Below are positions 13,055 to 13,156 of a DNA stretch of 13,156 nt, piece by piece. This DNA is from Thermoplasmatota archaeon. Lineage in GTDB: Archaea; Thermoplasmatota; E2; DHVEG-1. Where the stretch lies: contig JAUWIE010000113.1 of the NCBI GenBank assembly GCA_030605515.1, forward strand, positions 1 to 13,156. The letters are read 5' to 3'. Numbering within the stretch: the stretch's first letter is position 1; every line of letters begins with the position of its first letter. Made by a program: the position numbers and the translations under genes. The notes under the pieces are model-generated. The model was not told the DNA's origin, searched no databases, and worked only from the letters and a program-made list of their open reading frames with translations.

Positions 13055-13156
13055 ATGGATGATATCTGGACTGAAAAGTATCGACCGCGAATTCTTAATG
13101 AAGTCGCTGGTCAGACTGAGATAATTGAACGACTAAAGGCATATGTTAAAACTAAA
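13055..13156 (+). CDS. replication factor C small subunit, 5' end (cut by window edge)
   Basis: The first 34 codons are present: MDDIWTEKYRPR, then ILNEVAGQTEIIERLKAYVK, then TK. The WTEKYRPR opening followed by a VxGQ motif and a helical ERLKxYV segment is the hallmark N-terminus of the archaeal RFC small subunit, the AAA+ clamp loader that places PCNA on DNA. The Walker A motif would lie just outside the window. A partial Shine-Dalgarno GTGATC (13045-13050) sits four bases before ATG 13055. The gene starts 24 bases after the esterase stop on the same strand and may be read with it. The large subunit also begins with a similar motif, but the small subunit is the better match. Confidence 0.85.
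   Translation, partial: MDDIWTEKYRPRILNEVAGQTEIIERLKAYVKTK

Noticed and set aside
1..13156. tRNA, rRNA, CRISPR array, intact insertion sequence or prophage genes
   Set aside because: No cloverleaf-type or T-loop signature, no regularly spaced repeats, and no transposase or integrase motif was seen on either strand.

Overview
The window looks like chromosomal DNA from an AT-rich archaeon. At the right edge it enters a clamp-loader gene (replication factor C small subunit), and it carries a DRG-type GTPase with a TGS domain, an adenosine-specific kinase (PF04008), a split transketolase and a YjbQ-family protein. Many genes have a TATA-like box about 27-37 bases before the start codon and little or no Shine-Dalgarno sequence, the leaderless or short-leader layout common in archaea. 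A winged-helix/PAS protein of a type common in methanogens and relatives suggests Euryarchaeota, possibly a Thermoplasmata-like lineage. The lineage call is inference. I saw no tRNA, rRNA, CRISPR array or intact insertion sequence.

Layout. Positions 1-60 hold the first 20 codons of an unrecognised minus-strand gene. Positions 123-357 hold a small two-helix membrane ORF that seems to need a frameshift. Then come an adenosine-specific kinase (436-939, +) and, convergent to it, protein-L-isoaspartate methyltransferase pcm (953-1591, -). Divergent from pcm is carbamate kinase (1703-2644, +), followed by a DRG-family GTPase (2688-3800, +). A 289-base gap (3801-4089) contains a TATA box and two small hairpins. 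Next, on the minus strand, are translationally coupled transketolase halves (5888 down to 4090) and a nitrilase-family amidohydrolase (6796 down to 5975).

The least ordinary stretch is 6797-7303. It has no confidently assigned gene, yet it carries overlapping antisense ORFs, several inverted repeats and a palindromic operator-like array around a strong TATA box. It sits just upstream of a divergent winged-helix/PAS regulator (7304-7921, +). A small three-helix membrane protein (8202 down to 7930) and a four-helix membrane protein with a recognisable soluble C-terminal module (8317-8916, +) follow.

The right third has a likely two-gene minus-strand unit: a COG1031-like radical SAM protein with a C-terminal helix-hairpin-helix (11164 down to 9446) followed by a catalytic-domain-only RNase III (9409 down to 8948). 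Then come a possible 29-residue ORF, a HAD phosphatase (11951 down to 11352), a divergent yjbQ-esterase pair (12060-13030, +) and the start of the RFC small subunit (13055 to the edge).

Most genes are housekeeping or metabolic and do not form one pathway. No complete new system can be claimed. The strongest leads are the regulator-linked region 6868-7303, the frameshifted membrane ORF at the left edge, and the radical SAM/RNase III pair.
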